Positions 37,826-50,677 of a stretch of DNA of 64,000 nucleotides are shown here, one piece after another. The notes under the pieces are model-generated. The model did no database searches, was not told where the DNA came from, and was given only the letters and a program-made list of their open reading frames with translations. The position numbers and the translations under genes are program-made. This DNA is from Phylloscopus collybita (taxonomy: Eukaryota > Chordata > Aves > Passeriformes > Phylloscopidae), in NCBI GenBank assembly GCA_027886175.1, contig JAJNNQ010000018.1:19387001-19451000 (forward strand), read 5' to 3'. Position 1 is the first letter of the stretch. Each line of letters starts with the position of its first letter.

Positions 37826-38817
37826 TTCAGACTGACCTTTTCTAAGGGTGTTTTGAGGTCAGCTCAGGTCTCAACCCATTCATTGGAAGGACATTGGATT
37901 TTTCAAACATCAGAGGTGTAGCACAGCTCTTTGAAGCATAGGTGTTCTGTGATGAACATCTCAATAGCTTCCTTTGAGGCTTACCAGCACTGGAAAGAGT
38001 TCAAAATCTGGTTTAGATTAAACACAAAAATGATGCTTCTATCCAAGCTGAATTTTGTAGTAACTGTTTTTTGAAATAAGGTGCAAGTATCTTAATTTTA
38101 ATTTATTTTCTTCATTTTTGAAGCCTTTGATAAAGATTCAAACAGGGAGTTTAAGCCAACTCATAAACACTGACTGGTGCTTAAAGAAATTAAGGCAAGG
38201 AGTCACTTGTGTTCTCTTGAAACTGCAAGACTTTATGTGTATATGTTTTATTCATATCCATATCTAAATATTTTTGAACAATCCCAAATTCTATGAACCT
38301 AAAAATAGCAAAAATCTCTTCATGCAGGTAGTTTGTTGTTGGAAGTCTAATAAATAAGAGCCAAGCCATGAATCAAAAAACAGTTGTCCAGAAAAGGAAT
38401 AGTACGAGTTTGTGATTATATAAAATGTAATTATATAAACAAACTTTACAAAAACTAGGGTAGAGGAGAAGGTCAGCTGGTCACTCAAAAATAATCTTCC
38501 TGTGGAGTAACTAGCCTCTATTTGTCTTTCTGCTCTTGGTATGGATTGTGTTCTTTTTTGTGAACAAGAAGGGTGCTGGTTTATATTTATTCTACACTGA
38601 TGAGAGCAAGTCTTTGCAATTCAAAGAATAGAGAAATGAGCCATTCATTCACTAATTTAAGTGAAGCACTTTGAATTTGAAATGACTGTGCTTTTAAAGT
38701 GTATTAAAAAAAGGTAGAGGGTAAAAGCAAGAGGATTGATTCAAATGAAGTAGAAAAGTAGAAATGTAATGTTCTCATTTGATGGTGTGAATGGATGCTT
38801 CCTTGGCTAAGAGCCAT
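37824..38817. other. Non-coding DNA, no gene seen
   Basis: Unique-looking sequence with no open frame beyond about 65 codons and no recognised repeat. Confidence 0.5.
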
Positions 38818-38951
38818 TAAAAACAAAACAAAACAAAACAAAAAACAAAAAACAAACAAACAAAGAAAAAAACAACACAAAAAACCAAAACCAAAAACCA
38901 AAACCAAAACAAAAAAAACCAAAACAAAACAAAAAAAAACAACCCAAAAAA
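38818..38951. repeat. A/C-rich tract built on CAAAA and CAAA units
   Basis: About 130 bases are almost only A and C, with AAAAC, AAAC and AAAACC units. It is the opposite-strand counterpart of the T/G tracts at 17814, 23685 and 33877. The minus-strand Phe/Leu/Cys-rich frame at 38704-38922 is an artefact of it. Confidence 0.93.
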
Positions 38952-40585
38952 CTTAAGCAGGATAAACAGCATTACAATCTCCACTCCAGCAAAGGAGTAT
39001 TTTTAAAATAAATGTATCTACCTGATTTTCTGGTGAATATTAATTACTTGAGTATAAGATAAATACAATGGCGTATTGTCAAGAGGGCCACACGATTGGC
39101 TTTGAACTGGGAAAGAAGCCCATACTCCCTTTGAAATCCTAGAATATTTAGAGAAATTGGTAAGAGATTTAGATAAGTATCACACACAAATATACATGTA
39201 TGCATAGATTTATACATATAAACACAGTACCTTTTTTTTTTTCCAGTAAGTGGATCTAATATTTAGGTGTCATAAATACACACAGAAGATATTCTGTCAT
39301 TGAAATTTGCTGAAGAGTCAAATATTCAGAGCATGATACATGCCCTCAGTGTTATGATGACATGCAATATAACATACTCCATGACTTGGTAGTTTTCTGC
39401 TAGTGACAATGCTTTTACAAAGGGATTTGGTATAAATGCTAAATTGCATACATAGTGAAAAGAAAATGACTTGGTAAAATTTAGAATAATTTTTCTGTTT
39501 TGTATGGAAACACTGATGGGAAATTTCTTGGGACTGGAAACTTTAGGACAAGTCATGCGTAAACTTAAGCAGCTTATGGGTAGTGTAAGGAATTTCTGGG
39601 TCTTAGGACACAGTGCAATAGTAATGGCAAATTGCAACATTTTCTGACCTGAGTCAACTGCACCACATAATGTATGAGAGAGAAGCTCTGCCTATTTCTT
39701 CCTCATATAAATCTTATCTATTTTTCTTAGGGAGACAAATACACAGTTTCAAGGAGGGGAATAATTGCATCTATCAGGGGTCTGGGATCTAATTTAGAAT
39801 TCAGAAATATTTGTTGATAGATACAAGCAGTGAATCTTTCCTCTTGCATAAGTTCTTCAGCCAAACACCTTTCCTCTCATAGTTGATTGTATTCGATGCA
39901 TCACTGTATTTATTTAACCAGTGAGTAAATCTTCATATCTGATTTTAAACTGATGAGTGAGATGCTGCATAAGGGTTAAATCACCACTTGGCCAGGTAGA
40001 GAATTTAGGGGTTATGCCTTTTAATTAGTCATCTTGGTTGAAGTGTCTGTGTATTAGGGAGGCAAAAGGAGCAGTTATGGCTATGTAACCATCTGTGAAA
40101 AATAATGCAAGAATATTCTGGTGTCATGATTTATTTATTTTTTTCTTTAAGTGCGTTATACTACAAACCATATATAATGCCTATAGATTACTAAATATAG
40201 CATACATTAACACAACTTCAATATTGCCCCTCTGAGTTTTCTCTCACTCTAACCATCACTAGCTGTAGAACAGGGGATATGAGAAAGCCACACTTTGACA
40301 TTATATCTTCCATCCACAAGGGTAAAAACGTTGGGATTGTTGTGTGAAGAGGACACTCTACTTGGGAACTACAACAGGGTTCATCTCAGTACAGCTGAGC
40401 AGTACATGGGTACAGTTCTGACTCGTGGTCATTCTCTAAGATCAAGTGGCAAACAGTGAGAAGAAAGGGCAGAAGAAATATGCTGAGATTGTGTCAGCCA
40501 GTTTACTCTAGCCTCCTTCAGATCAAGTTTCAATTCAAAACCGTTTTTTATTTGGTAAGTAAAGGAGGGAACAGTTGCATCCTAG

Positions 40586-40616
40586 CTTATAGGACCTACA
40601 TCCTAGGTCCTATAAG
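40586..40616. repeat. Perfect hairpin, 13-bp stem, 5-base loop
   Basis: CTTATAGGACCTA at 40586-40598 and TAGGTCCTATAAG at 40604-40616 are exact reverse complements around CATCC. No known element or RNA family surrounds it. A microRNA precursor would normally need a longer, imperfect stem. Confidence 0.9.
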
Positions 40617-41339
40617 TATTTCTGGGAATTATGATGCATTTATCCAGACTATACTTCATTCATTACAGTAAAGAGAGCAACACTTGAAAATAGAAAAAAA
40701 AAAAAAAAGATAATAGGTATTTAAGCATATTAATACATGGTAAAATATTTTTTAACTTTGATTATTTTATGAAAATTTTAGAGATGATGTCACTGTCTTC
40801 AGGAAAAGCAAAATTCAGAGAGGTCATGAATGGGGCTTTTGTGGATTACTGTTGTTACTGTCAGGAAACGAAGACACTAGAATATATTTAAGCCAGTGTT
40901 TCAACAGCCTATATTTTATTGTACATTAAAATTTTGGTTGGGACATTGGAATTAGGTTGTTCTTTAGGCCTTGTCCCAGGTGAGAGGATAACATTTCAGG
41001 ATACAGATAGGCAGGAGCCAGAATGAAGGCAGAAATTGCAGAGAAGTCAGGAGCTGGCTTTATGCATTACTCCTGGGGAATGGATGACATAATCATTGCT
41101 AATCCATGAAGATATTTTAGCCAGTTACCTAAAATATTAATCTCTCCTGAAGAAGATGCCTCCTGTGATATGAAATCTCCAGCTACCCTTCACAGTGTCA
41201 GTGTCTGAAGAGGTGCCAGGTTAATGAAGAATGTTAAATGCCATTTCTCAGAGCAAATTCAAATATAGGATTCCTCTTTGTACATAAGGCTAGAAAAAGC
41301 AGTCTCTGATGACTGTATCTAGAAAAAGGGACTTTTATT

Positions 41340-41680
41340 ATAATTTTTTATTAAGAAATCCGATGGGAGCTGTTTATTTACTTACCCTCCAAGCCACCCA
41401 GCTGTTCCTTCTATTTGTGGTCTTAGAGCTAATTACATAATGTCCCTAATTTATACTCACTGGTAAATCAGATCAGAGCATTACCTGGAGGGCAAGCTCT
41501 AATTAGAGGAATTTCAGAACAAATTGTCTAAAGAGCTTGTTTAGTGTGATTAAATGCAAGTGATGGGACTGTCTCTCTCTCCCCATTCCTTTTTTAAAAA
41601 CATGAATATTTACCTTGCAGAAAACCTTGCAAATTAAAAAAAGAATCCTAGCAATGACAGTTTTAATTAAAGGGATATTA
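41340..41680. promoter_or_regulatory. Enhancer-like block with homeodomain-type sites (tentative)
   Basis: This stretch is unusually complex for its surroundings and holds two homeodomain-type cores: CTAATTAC near 41432 and CTAATTAG near 41499. Both are embedded in dense non-repetitive sequence. Such composition is common in deeply conserved developmental enhancers. Conservation cannot be seen from a single sequence, so this is inference only. Confidence 0.2.
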
Positions 41681-44004
41681 AACAAATAGCAGTGCTACCC
41701 AAGAGAGCAAACTGAATATATGCAGATTAATGCCGTATTCTCTTACTACAGTTTTAATATTTTAGAAATAACAAAGTGGACAGTAAGTGCCTTATGTCAT
41801 GGATGAATGGAAGGAAGAAAAATGTGAATCCCCAGTTCATATTGTGTCCACAGCATGTTGCTTAGGAACGTGAAAAAAAAACCCAAAGAAATGTATCCAG
41901 TAATTTGTCCTATATAGCCTTGGAAAATATATGGTTTCTTCTTTAAAATGGCACATACTGGTCAACATCAAAGGCCTTGCTGAGCAGTGGAAAGGACTAA
42001 GTAGAAAAAACCCTCTGTACTTTGGGGAAGGATTAAAGCTCAACAGTTTATATCACCAGTAGTTAAATGTTCTGAAAGTAGAAGGATCCTAATCTTTTGC
42101 AAACTGTCTCAAATAGCTGTCTGGAGTCTGTGAGTAGAAGAGTGGGCAACAAAGAAAACTGTGTAGTCAAACTAAAGAAGAGATGTGACTTTTCTGTTTG
42201 GCAGGTGGTGCAGATTCTGGTGGGGACATTGGAATCAGATTCACCCATTAAGATCCAGCAAGAGAGGAAACAGAAGTGAATGGAGATGTAGGAAATGAAT
42301 ATTGACATTTTAATACCTTATCTTGCATTGTTCTTATGGAAATGTAAATTATATATTTTGCAACAGAATGAAAAGGGCAATGTATCATCATGCTCTGCCC
42401 TGTTCCTGATACCTTTGACTTCCTACTGTACTGTGTGAATTTGAGGTTGTCTGGAATTCTGTAATTAAATTTGTTGTCCAGGGTAGACTTTGAATAGCTT
42501 GACTCCATTATTCCACAATAACTAAGGTAATGTCAGCCCCTTCCTGAAATGACATCCCTCTTGTGTGCAAGGACTTCATGTAAACTTTTGTTATGAAGAA
42601 GCTACCGTGATCTCATTGTTTAGCAACCTTCTTCTATAAAAATAGCAAGAACTTGGAACAAGTGCTACAAAGGTTATTTTAATATGTACCCACTTCTTGG
42701 GCACATTAGAATAATGTCGTAATTATCAGCTGAAATAATAGCTCCTCTTCCCTGCCTGTTGATTAGAAACAAAAAGAAATAAATCATGTGAACAGCATAT
42801 GAAGCCTGAAGAATTGGTCTTGAAACACTTTGATTTGCTCTCCAACTGATCTTTACAGTATTTAGGAACAAGTACTTTTCTGGTCTCCCTAGATAAACAA
42901 CTCTTGAGAAAATATTAACCAGCTAAAAGTGGTATCCCTTAGGGAAAATCCCTTATTACAGAGCAGCAAAAGCTGCTAGAAGTAGGTGACTGCCAAGATT
43001 CTGTAATAAAAGCAGTAGTTCATAACACAGGCAAAGTGAAATGAAGGAAAACAAAACCCCCATGGGCTACAAGTTAGTATATGCTGCCAATCTCCCAGAA
43101 GGCACTAAAAAAAATCTCAGAAGGAAGAAAATATTTTAAACTTTTTTTTTTTTTTTAAGAAAACCACTATGCTTTTCCTCTTATAAGATAGGTTCCCTTC
43201 TCCACATCTATGTATTGCTAGACATATCCAGATGCATATTATTTCTACTGATGAAGTTTTCAGTCAAGATCTCCTGTGAACATACAAAAGCACTAAGAAA
43301 TTAGCCCAAAATTTGTCTTGAACTTTGAAAGAGAGAAAATTTAATGATGTACAATCTGCAGTTAGCTTTAATAATAAGTATGCTTGAAACTCTGTATCCA
43401 GTTCTGTTTAGCAGGTTAGAGTAGAAATACACAGTTTCTATCAGTTTTAGGATGCACAGGTCCATCTCCTGCAGGGATGAATGTATAGAAACGGTCTTAC
43501 ATGTGTACTATACCACAGCAAATATTTACCTCTTATAACTTTTCATTTTTTTATTTTCCTTCATATTGTGCTCCCTTTATGACTAGCCAGCTACTGGCCA
43601 GCCAGTTTCTAAAAATGGTTTGTACAAGTGTCTAGAAGTTTTGACCTACCTGGACACAAGGAACTACAATTATACCATGGGGGAACTTGGAAAGAGTGAA
43701 TGGTAAGAAGGAGAAATCTCTCCTCAATTTTTTATGCTTTTTTTCAAATTTTTTTTTTTAATTTTTTTTTTCAATACTGGAACGTCCAGCATATTATGAA
43801 TCTCATCCTGCTATCAGAGCACTGTGTTGCAACTACTGAGCATTTGTCACCATTTATGAAATACCTGATTAGAAAAAACCAAATTTTAATTTGGAGTGCT
43901 ATAAAAATAAAATTATTTTTATTATTGAAAAACTCATTAAACTTGCCTCAATTATTTGGCTACTGGAAGCAATGTGAAGAAAGGTGGTGCTAAAATGTCC
44001 ACTT

Positions 44005-44032
44005 GTATCCTACAGTATCCACTGTAGGATAC
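44005..44032. repeat. Perfect hairpin, 12-bp stem, ATCC loop
   Basis: GTATCCTACAGT at 44005-44016 and ACTGTAGGATAC at 44021-44032 are exact reverse complements around ATCC. It lies at the edge of the GC-richer stretch 44030-44260. Confidence 0.9.
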
Positions 44033-46663
44033 TGGCGTGGGGGAGGACGAGTTGGCAGCTGTCTGTGGGAAAAGTTCAATTTCCTAATTATATCTTTCAG
44101 AAGTAGTGGTGGTGCTCCCAGCAACGCTGTGCCAGAGAAAGGCAGGACCGTGCCAGAGCTCATCCCTAGAGGCAATGTGACTTGAAGGCACCACCTGAGC
44201 CTTGCAGCATATCCCATGGCTGGTGAGGGTGAGGGAAACTCAGCCATTTCCTACACAGTAGAAATGAATCTACTTTTGTGCATACCAGGTAAAAACTGTT
44301 ATCATCAGTACACCACTACCTATGTTTTCTGCAAGTGGTTTGGTAGCTCCCTTCAGGATTAAACTTGTGAGGCACAGAGAGAGATGTCCTCTGTATTTTG
44401 ATTTAGATAAATGCATTCTAGATGTGTTTGCTGTTCAAGGCCAGAAGAAGGAGGGTTGAGGCTCATCCAGGTTCAAAAATCACACAGACAATTAACACAG
44501 GGGTAAGCATTTTGAAGAAGAGTGGCCACTGCTATTTTAAAGCGAACATGAAAAGCTGCCAAGAATATCTAACATGAAGGCCCTATCCTTACTTTTTCTG
44601 AGTAATCACATAGTTATCTATACAAACCCACAAGTGTGTTCCCCTTGGCTTGAGGGTAACAAGAACTAAAGATGGTTAACTTTAAATCTAGAGGCAATAA
44701 AATGGATTGGGAGAGCTTGGATGCTTTCTGAAAACTGCAAAGGTTTGTATTTCATTCTCCTGGTGTGATCTGGAATAAATCCTTTTTTTCCTTCCCCAAA
44801 TATGATAATATTACCTTTCTCTTCAACATTTATTTCTCTAATCTGTGTAGACTTCTAGTAAAGGAACACTTGTTTATCAGTACTTTAAAGCTACTTGTGG
44901 AGAATCTAAGGCTCTGAGGCCCAAATCTTGGTTTCATTCTCCAGGCAGTACTTTAATATAGGTAATAATAATATTGATATACTTTTGAGGAGTGCAAATA
45001 AAGAGATTCTTTGGAGAGAAATGGATGATAGAATTATAGCAAATGAAGATTTAACACTGACACCATGGAGGAAAGTTTTACAGGTATTTTAATTGATATT
45101 TTGAAGAAGTGACTTCAAAGATATAAATAGTAGTTATGCTGTCTACTATCATTTCCTTTATGTGGTAATCAGCTATTATTAGATATTTTTGTCTTTGAAA
45201 GGTGCTTAACTAAAACAAATATATAGGGAACATTGCTGTTCAATGGAATATTGCAACACAGAAAAAAAATCTAAAAAACTTAAAGATCCCTAATTCAAAA
45301 TCATTGACAGTAATTATTTGTGATGTTCATAGTTGGACTAAATGCCAACAATTGCCAAACAAATGACAGTTTGAAAGCAGAGATCTCACACACTTGTCAA
45401 AATCAGGTCAAACCTCTTTTTTTAGAATGCTTTATTCATTAGCCAATTCAACACACAGTCAATAGCTAAAGTTTGGCTTCATACACCAGAGATTCTGAGC
45501 AACGGAGAGTGGCAGGAAGACATTTTTAAGTGATTCACATTCTTTCTGCTAACTACTCTATTAGGGCAAGTGAAGTTTAAATTGCTTGATTGAAAACTTA
45601 TTTTATTTGCTCAACCTTGAAGTTAAAGTTGTCCTCTTCCTTGACTTCTGCGCTCATGAAATGGACAGAGTTGATAGCCCATAAAATAGACTAACTTTTC
45701 AGTGACATGCTATTAATATTTTGTCATCTGAAAAGATCAAGAAAACTAGAATTATATGGGTTTATTTCTCCTTGGAAAAATGTGTTAAACAAAACTTAAA
45801 GTCTGAAAATAAGTTTGGTTTGTGAATTATTTTATTTTTTGAATCCTAAGATGAAAAATGTCATCGTTCAAAGGGAAAATACTACCAATGTTTTTGATTT
45901 ACCAAACTTTTCAAAACCAGCTTAGAAGTTTGCCTGCAGAACTTGTAAATTTTTAGAGATGCTCCAATATTTAAAGAATTTCTAATCATCAAATTTGTTG
46001 TAAATATTTGTCACAAAATTGTATATTGTTTTGAATAGACATTTGATATTCAATTCCTTCATAGTATACATAATATACAATTTAATCCATATTTTCACTC
46101 TACCTTAAACTTCAGTTGAGTATTCTAATAAATGATTGTATCTGAATGAGTTGGATCTTCACTGTTGATGGCAGTTCAGAGCTTTAAACCTGTTGTTACA
46201 TACAATATACCATTCTTTTTCTTTTAGTTTCTCTATGATTTCCCTAAGTTTTTAAATGGGTATAGTAAAGAAGGTGTCTTATAGAGTGTCAAATCTGGCA
46301 AACTGGGAACCAGATAGCAACAATTCATAAGTTAAATCCCTGGCAGTGTTCTGGAAAAGAATCTTCAGGGAGTATTGGTTTTCCAAATAGCAATTTCAGA
46401 ATATCTTTAATCTGCCTGTTGGAAAAAAAAATCTGATTTTCTTAAAAGTAGCAGTTTGTCAAACACTAAACAGATAATGACCTTATTGTTTTAGCAAGTA
46501 GAACTACCATTATTGTGCAGATTCAGCTGTTTTCTTTTGCATGTAATAACAAAGAAACTTTGCATGCTACTTGGTTCAAAGAAAGTTATTTAGTGATTTT
46601 CCCATCTGCTTTCAGAGAGGAAGTAAAATCAAAATTCTGGCCCAATTACTATCACAGGGTGCT

Positions 46664-47090
46664 GAACCACAGAATGATTTTATCTAGTAGGGCCCTCCAG
46701 AGATCTCTAGTCTATACCTTGTTGAGGGAAGACTAACTTCAAAGCTAGACTAGACTTTTCTGGGTATTACTGAGTTATGAATATATTCAGGGCAGGCTTC
46801 TCATGATTTTCCCCCCACTTGTACCTGATCATAATTTCCCTTGTTTCAATACACAACTTGCAGAAAGAAATATCTGTCTCAACCTCTCCTACAATCCCTT
46901 TCTAAGCAGTTGAATATTCCAATGAGATTCCCCTTAATCAAGCATTTGATAAATTCAGTCCTTTACACTGTTCTTATGTATCATAAAGCCATGTCCCTGC
47001 TGGGCTTGAACCAGTGGGTCAATATGTATTACATATTGGGGAACCCAAGCCCGTGGCTTTATGCAGGGCACTGCTGAGTGCTCTTACTTG
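46664..47090 (-). mobile_element. CR1 LINE 3' fragment, minus strand, decayed
   Basis: Read on the plus strand this is the reverse complement of a CR1 3' end. Landmarks in order are the terminal region at 46669-46713 (AGAATGATTT, then GGGCCCTCCAGAGATCTCTAGTC), CTAACTTCAAAGCTAGACTAG near 46733, AATTTCCCTTG near 46833, a block near 46902-46936 (CTAAGCAGTTGAA, then CAATGAGATTCCCCTTAA), and TTGGGGAACCCAAG near 47036. These follow the order of a typical avian CR1 consensus with many substitutions and small deletions. No coding frame survives. The 5' break is set at about 47090, where similarity fades. It is a different subfamily from, or much older than, the plus-strand copy at 30110. Confidence 0.75.
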
Positions 47091-50070
47091 TCCTTTCTTC
47101 TTTGTGGCACTGTATCCACCCCTGCTCAGGCATGTCCTAACCAGAAGCCTCTGAGCAACATCCACCCTGCTTCACATTTTGCCAGCTGCCTCTGCAGGTT
47201 CTCCAAGAGGTCTTCTATAAAAAAAAAAAAAAAGGAAATTTATAGTCCTTCAGCCTCTACCATGTCTGAGATCTCAGAATCTTTCTCAGAGCCCATGTTG
47301 CTGCAGTACAAGGGGTGGTGACTGCAGTCTGTTCCCAGGATTGTGCTCCCTAGCACATCTTCACCTTCACCTGTCTCCTTGGGCAGGCACCCTCCAACCC
47401 ACACTACTGGACACAAAGGACAACCTCACCTTACCATCTCTATTGTTCCTCATGGGGTTGTGGAAATAAAGTCAAATGAAATCTATTCTTTATTTTTAGA
47501 TTCTCCTGCATCCAGGACTGAATAATGAAATAGACAATAAGCAGTAATAAAGTAGAACTTATGAAAAAGTTTTTAAAAAACCCTATCTAGTTAATTTTTG
47601 TAATGTGTCTGACTGAATTGGTCTCACATTGAAGGAATAACAAATGTTCCCAGTGACTTCAGTGGAGCAGGAATTATCCTTGTTATTTACAGAGACTCCC
47701 TTCTCTCATGAGCATCTGGGACCTGAAATAGCCAGTAGCTTCTGACAGAAAAAGTTTTACTCATTCAAATTTTTATGAAATTATTGTAACAAAACTAAAT
47801 CAAACTTCACACCCCACCCCCCTGCCCCTCCCCGAGGAAATGTGCTTTTAGTAACTGGATAACAAACAGAATATATACAAGACTTATGCTGCTAAATATA
47901 AATGGTAAATTTATTAGGTTGGCTATTGAACATAACTTCAATAAAAATTGATTATTAAAGAAATTTCCATTTCACTATAATTTAATATTCATAGCTCTTA
48001 CTTCTTTTAATTGTTCTGGAATATAATTAATCAAGTTAAATTAGGTTGTTCTGCAATCAATAATGGTGTTACTGTGCCACACAAGGGTCAAGAAATGCTC
48101 ATGAAATAGAGAGCACAAAATTATTGTAAATACATTTGGAAGAGCCAAGAAGAAAGATATTTTACAAAGCACTACCTGAGGTCTTTTCTTAGTACCTTTT
48201 TTTTTTTAATAGAACATAAGGTATTAGTAGTAATACTCTTTTTTTTGAAAATAAAAGACAAAATAGCATAAATGACATTGTAGCTGTTGACTTCCATGTC
48301 ATGGGAAAATTTGTACAAGTGCGCCTTAGTATGATTCAGATAAAGATTAGATTCACATTAGTAAGAATGTAAAAGAAGCTAGACATCTGAACTTTTTCTA
48401 GCTCAGAAAGTGGCTACAAAGGCTATTTATTAATTGATTTGGTAATTAACCAAACTTACCCATGGGAAGAAAAGAAACCATATCTATGGTGATGAATTTT
48501 GTGAACTATTAGTCATTGTGTGCTATACCTTTTAATATCACCCTGCTTGAACAAATGGTTGTGCACTGATGTTTGCAAATAATAGCAAGACTTCTTTTGT
48601 TGCCAACCTAAACAAACATAGATTATGATGTCTGTGGATGCTCCCCTTTTAGAAGAAAGGTAAGAGATCAGTTTGTGGGTTTATCTGGTAGTATGCACAT
48701 ACCAGCTACTTGTTCTTCCTTTAGCCCTAGCACCCATCTGTGGTAACTTCAGTCAATTTAAAAGAACAAAATTTCCTTTCTATGGAAAATATTCAGGAAC
48801 AGAAGTGATCTCAGAGCTGATCTCATCCCAGGATCAGGTTAGGACATGATTTAGGAATGATTTAGGACTTAAACCCTGGAGCTGAGGAACACTTCTGTGT
48901 CCTGTAGATAAACACTGTCTTACCTAAAGCTGTATAAGGCAAATATGTCTCTCTGTTTGTCTGAGATTAAAATCACATACCTCCAGTTTTTATGTTTTCA
49001 GGTGAGGCTATTAAAATTGCAAAAGTGTCTTGTTCCCTTTTTTTTTTTTTTTAACAGTATAGTCTGGCTTGCTAGAGCCTGGCCTTGCAAACCACTGTGT
49101 TCATGCATGACCAGGTTATAGCTAATCTTTAAAGAATTTAACAATCATATTTTCCATGCCAGTATCTATTTACCAAATCTAATATATTAATAATTTACAG
49201 TTATAGTTCAGACTGTTGTTGTAAAACAGTTAGAAAAACGAGCAAAACAAAATCCCTGCAGATTCTAATATCAGGACAATATTTTTTGTTTTGCACAAAT
49301 ATAATGTAGCACTAAAAGCAAAAAAAAAAAAAAAAATACATTATTGAAATAAATGGTAGCTGACAAAGCATTCTCAGTTTGGTGGAATCTGGACCTACCA
49401 AGTCACTGAGTATCCATCCAATTTCCACTGTTCCTCTTGATGCATTGCAGCCTGTGAGACAAACCAGTGTTCGAATGACAAATGCTTCATAACTGAGTGC
49501 CATTTTCTAGGAGACTTGGCTAAACTGAATGCTGTATCAAAAACCAAAATTCCAGTTAACCTGTATCTGGAGCATTCTAGTTTTGGAACTTGGCAAGGGT
49601 GTATGTGTTTCTCTTTGCAATACTATGACATATTTAGAATGTTTTAACGTGTGATTTTGATACAGCCACTTTGTTAGAAAACCTGTTCTGAAACCAGTGA
49701 ACCCTTGAGGGATGTTAACCAATAGAAATTAATGCATTTATAAGGAGAAAAAATTTAATTCTACAAAACACTTGTTCAAATTGTCCAATGCAAGGAATCT
49801 GAATTGGACCAGAGAAATTTCATTTTTGTTTATGATTGTGTTTTTTGAAGCTTTCTACCTATTTAATTATCCAGATCACCTTTTGCTAACCATTTTACAT
49901 GACAGTTTAAGTGCCAACAATGGAATAAAAAAAGCAGTCCAAAATGTTATTAATTTCTTCAGGTAAATGTTTTGCTTAAGAGTAACATTGATTAGGTGTG
50001 TCTCTACAGAAGATACTGATTTTATTAAAAAATGAACATTATTGGAACAGCTTTAACTTTTATTATCATC

Positions 50071-50073
<3 letters not shown>
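47091..50073. other. Non-coding DNA, no gene seen
   Basis: 47091-47520 remains GC-richer and contains an A run at 47219-47233. It may include more worn repeat that I cannot name. After 47530 the sequence is AT-rich again. 47960-48180 and 48400-48600 look complex and non-repetitive, with a TTAATTGATTTGGTAATTAA stretch near 48428. There is a T run at 49038-49052 and an A run at about 49320-49336. Confidence 0.45.

Positions 50074-50108
<35 letters not shown>
50074..50108. repeat. Pure A tract of 35 bases
   Basis: An uninterrupted run of 35 A. The flanks show no retrogene and no target-site duplication. Confidence 0.93.
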
Positions 50109-50110
<2 letters not shown>

Positions 50111-50677
50111 TTTCCTTATGAAAACTGTTTGAAACTTCAAGCTTGACTGAACTTGAAAAATGCAGAGCAAAATTTTTCCAGATTTCATCTGAATCTTTCT
50201 CTGGCATATAAAACTTGGATGAGGTCTTGATGCTTTTGGAGCATATTGAGAAAGTAGGTCCAAGATTCAGACGTGTGAGAAAACCCTCTTGTGCTTTTTT
50301 TCAAGGATTTTCTTTCCTAATCTTTCACTGACTTTATATAACCTTCAGCAACATAAATCACTTCAAATATTGTATACTTAGTTTTTCCTAAATATAGGAA
50401 TTATATATGGCATTAGTAGGGATGTTATGGCTTTAATTTACTTATTTTCATTTTGGAAGATTATTTTTGAAACTAAGCAGTAAATGAATGTTGCAATTGT
50501 AACAATTTCACCATGAGAAATACAGGTAGAAGTGTATCTCTTCAGATATGCTTTCCCATTTTAAATTACTTTACATGAATCAAGCTTATGCACCCTTTAT
50601 ATTCTCTAAGTGCTCATTCTCTTCAGCAGTTTGTGTGGTTTAGCTGGCTGGACTTTTTATGAAACCTGCATTGAACA

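Larger units (their letters stand above)
38952..46663. other. AT-rich non-coding DNA with two long hairpins, no gene seen
   Basis: Frames here reach 104 codons (39326-39640, minus) without any family resemblance. Apart from the two perfect hairpins and the enhancer-like block at 41340-41680, described separately, there are A and T runs at 40694-40708 and 43142-43156. A GC-richer stretch at 44030-44260 carries small overlapping frames on both strands and is unclassified. Confidence 0.5.

Noticed and set aside
38704..38922. Phe/Leu-rich minus-strand frame resembling a membrane protein
   Set aside because: It arises from the CAAAA tract read on the opposite strand. The hydrophobicity is due to TTT codons.
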